Below, one piece after another: positions 4,940-6,444 of a DNA stretch of 6,444 bases. Under the pieces are notes generated by a model that was not told the origin of the DNA, did no database searches, and saw nothing but the letters and a program-made list of their open reading frames with translations. This stretch comes from an uncultured Bacteroides sp. GTDB taxonomy: Bacteria; Bacteroidota; Bacteroidia; Bacteroidales; Bacteroidaceae. The stretch lies in assembly GCA_900556625.1 (NCBI GenBank), contig USPQ01000124.1:1-6444 (forward strand), written 5' to 3'. Position numbers and translations under genes: made by a program. How positions within the stretch are numbered: the stretch's first letter is position 1; every line of letters begins with the position of its first letter.

Positions 4940-6444
4940 CTAATAGTCTCTTTGCATGTCTGCAATTTTTTGTTGTAATTTTCTCATCTGTTCCTCCTGC
5001 AATACTTTTTTGTATTCGATGGGTACTACTTGGATGAACTGTTCTGCATAATGATTCCAGTTGTCAAGCATGGTACGGGCTAGTTTTGAGCCTGTGTACA
5101 GATAATGTTGGCGGATTAGTTCGTGTAGCTCTTTCCGGTAGCTGGCTTCTTCGATGAGTGACAGTTCCACCATTTCCATGTTGCAGAAATAATCGAAGTT
5201 GCCATCCTTGTTCCATACATAAGCCACACCGCCACTCATACCGGCTGCAAAGTTACGTCCGGTTTGTCCGAGGACTACCACACGACCTCCTGTCATGTAT
5301 TCGCAACAATGGTCGCCCACACCTTCCACTACGGCAACTGCACCGGAGTTACGAACTGCGAAGCGTTCTCCTACACGACCGTTGATATATACTTCACCGC
5401 TTGTTGCTCCATAAAGCAAGGTATTACCGGCAATTGTATTTTTTTCGGCTTCGAAGTTACTGCGTATAGGAGGCAATACGGAGATGCGTCCGCCGCTCAA
5501 TCCTTTACCCAGATAATCGTTTGCTTCACCTTCCAGTTTAAAGTTAACTCCCGGTACGAGGAAAGCCCCGAAAGACTGACCTGCCGAGCCTTTGAACTTC
5601 ACATTCAGCGTATGTTCCGGCAATCCTTTGGCACCGTATTTCTTGGCAATCACTCCGGATAGCATCGCACCTATTGCACGGTCTGTATTGGCAATCGTAT
5701 ATTCTAAAGAAATCTCTTTCTCATGTTCAATAGCTTCCTGTGCTGCATCAATGAGGGTTACATCCTTTACAGTAGAAACACCATGATCCTGATCGATGAC
5801 ATGGCGGATAGCCGCGTTGTTATCAATGCGTGCCAGCAATTTGGTGAAGTCGATTAACGCATGTTTCGGATTCGGGTCATTGGCAACGGATTTGCGTTCG
5901 ATCAAGTCTGTGCGCCCGATAATATCATCCATCCTGGTGAATCCCATTTCGGCCAAATGCTCGCGGACCTCCTGCGCCAGGAATGTGAAGAAATTTACCA
6001 AATATTCACTACGCCCATGAAAGCGTTTACGTAATTCCTCATTCTGTGTGGCAACTCCCACCGGACAAGTATTCTGATGGCATTTGCGCATCATTACACA
6101 CCCTAATACAATCAATGCCGAGGTGGCGAAGCCATATTCTTCGGCACCCATTAGCGCCATTAAGATGATGTCACGTCCGGTTTTCAGTTGTCCGTCGGCT
6201 TGCAAAACTACTTGACCACGAAGTCCGTTCAAAACCAATGTTTGCTGTGTCTCGCTCAATCCCAATTCCGGTGAGATGCCCGCATAACGGATAGAAGAAG
6301 CCGGAGAAGCACCTGTTCCCCCTTCAGCACCGGAGATGACAATCAGGTCCGCCTTTGCTTTTGCCACCCCGGCGGCAATTGTACCGACACCGCTTTCTGC
6401 TACCAGTTTCACACTGATTTTGGCCTGTGGATTTACATTTTTCA
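4940..6444 (-). CDS. gltB: Glutamate synthase large (alpha) subunit, C-terminal third (partial)
   Basis: 500 complete codons are visible and the frame stays open to the window edge, so this is the last third of a protein normally about 1,500 residues long. The GTG at 6412 is not a start: the preceding codons read KNVNPQAKIS and continue the family motif into VKLV. GltB combines 2-oxoglutarate with ammonia channelled from glutamine, reducing it on FMN. Counting from the first full codon, VISGAEGGTGASP (35-47) lies in the FMN/2-oxoglutarate barrel, and Cys115, Cys121 and Cys126 (GCVMMRKCHQNTCPVGVATQ) ligate the [3Fe-4S] cluster. The C-terminal right-handed beta-helix shows its glycine-rich turns in GKGLSGGRISV, GATSGEVYINGRVGERFAVRNSG and GRNFAAGMSGGVAYVW. 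It ends KVLQEEQ...MQRDY. The N-terminal glutaminase domain and the promoter of the cluster lie outside the window. No defect is seen. Confidence 0.96.
   Translation of the reverse strand, partial: KNVNPQAKISVKLVAESGVGTIAAGVAKAKADLIVISGAEGGTGASPASSIRYAGISPELGLSETQQTLVLNGLRGQVVLQADGQLKTGRDIILMALMGAEEYGFATSALIVLGCVMMRKCHQNTCPVGVATQNEELRKRFHGRSEYLVNFFTFLAQEVREHLAEMGFTRMDDIIGRTDLIERKSVANDPNPKHALIDFTKLLARIDNNAAIRHVIDQDHGVSTVKDVTLIDAAQEAIEHEKEISLEYTIANTDRAIGAMLSGVIAKKYGAKGLPEHTLNVKFKGSAGQSFGAFLVPGVNFKLEGEANDYLGKGLSGGRISVLPPIRSNFEAEKNTIAGNTLLYGATSGEVYINGRVGERFAVRNSGAVAVVEGVGDHCCEYMTGGRVVVLGQTGRNFAAGMSGGVAYVWNKDGNFDYFCNMEMVELSLIEEASYRKELHELIRQHYLYTGSKLARTMLDNWNHYAEQFIQVVPIEYKKVLQEEQMRKLQQKIADMQRDY

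Noticed and set aside
5264..5662. 132-codon plus-strand open frame opposite gltB
   Set aside because: It is a shadow of the gltB beta-helix coding region, with no recognisable motif.
6410..6412. GTG as the start codon of the glutamate synthase large subunit
   Set aside because: The frame continues upstream to the window edge with the family sequence KNVNPQAKIS before VKLV, and the fragment lacks the N-terminal two thirds. The gene is cut by the window, not started here.

Overview
The window looks like a chromosomal segment of a Bacteroidota bacterium, most likely a Bacteroides species. The reasons are AT-rich spacers, start codons without Shine-Dalgarno sequences, a possible Bacteroides-type -7 box (TAnnTTTG), and protein variants that I recall as typical of that genus. 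The species cannot be fixed from the sequence alone. No phage, CRISPR, tRNA, rRNA or transposase gene was seen.

Layout from left to right. A small plus-strand gene (62-358) encodes a thioredoxin-fold protein that lacks both redox cysteines. It converges on a minus-strand gene (604-1371) for an exported glycerophosphodiester phosphodiesterase. The 245-bp gap between them holds two related hairpins in tandem (479-560) and a small AT-only hairpin. The rest of the window, 1596-6444, is a minus-strand cluster in transcription order gltB (3' third only, running off the right edge), gltD, asnB. A good intrinsic terminator (1427-1471) closes the cluster just before the phosphodiesterase gene.

How the genes work together. 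GltB and GltD are the two subunits of NADPH-dependent glutamate synthase, which makes glutamate from glutamine and 2-oxoglutarate. AsnB uses glutamine as amide donor to make asparagine from aspartate. All three therefore sit directly downstream of glutamine in nitrogen assimilation, and co-transcription would be sensible. The phosphodiesterase has its own function (release of glycerol phosphate from phospholipid head-group diesters in the envelope) and appears to be a separate transcription unit.

The most unusual content is between the genes. The gltB-gltD spacer (121 bp) is almost entirely an imperfect inverted repeat with 33-bp arms (30/33 matching), built from short ATTTACT/ATTTGACT units. 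It runs from the base next to the gltB stop codon to 7 bases before the gltD start. The gltD-asnB spacer (214 bp) holds a 138-bp element with roughly 40-bp imperfect terminal inverted repeats enclosing about four direct repeats of 22 bp. With the tandem hairpins and the inverted repeat behind asnB, every spacer in the window carries a large foldable repeat, each of different sequence. The proteins themselves belong to ordinary, recognisable families. I did not find a new multi-gene system; the spacer elements are the best candidates for something undescribed.
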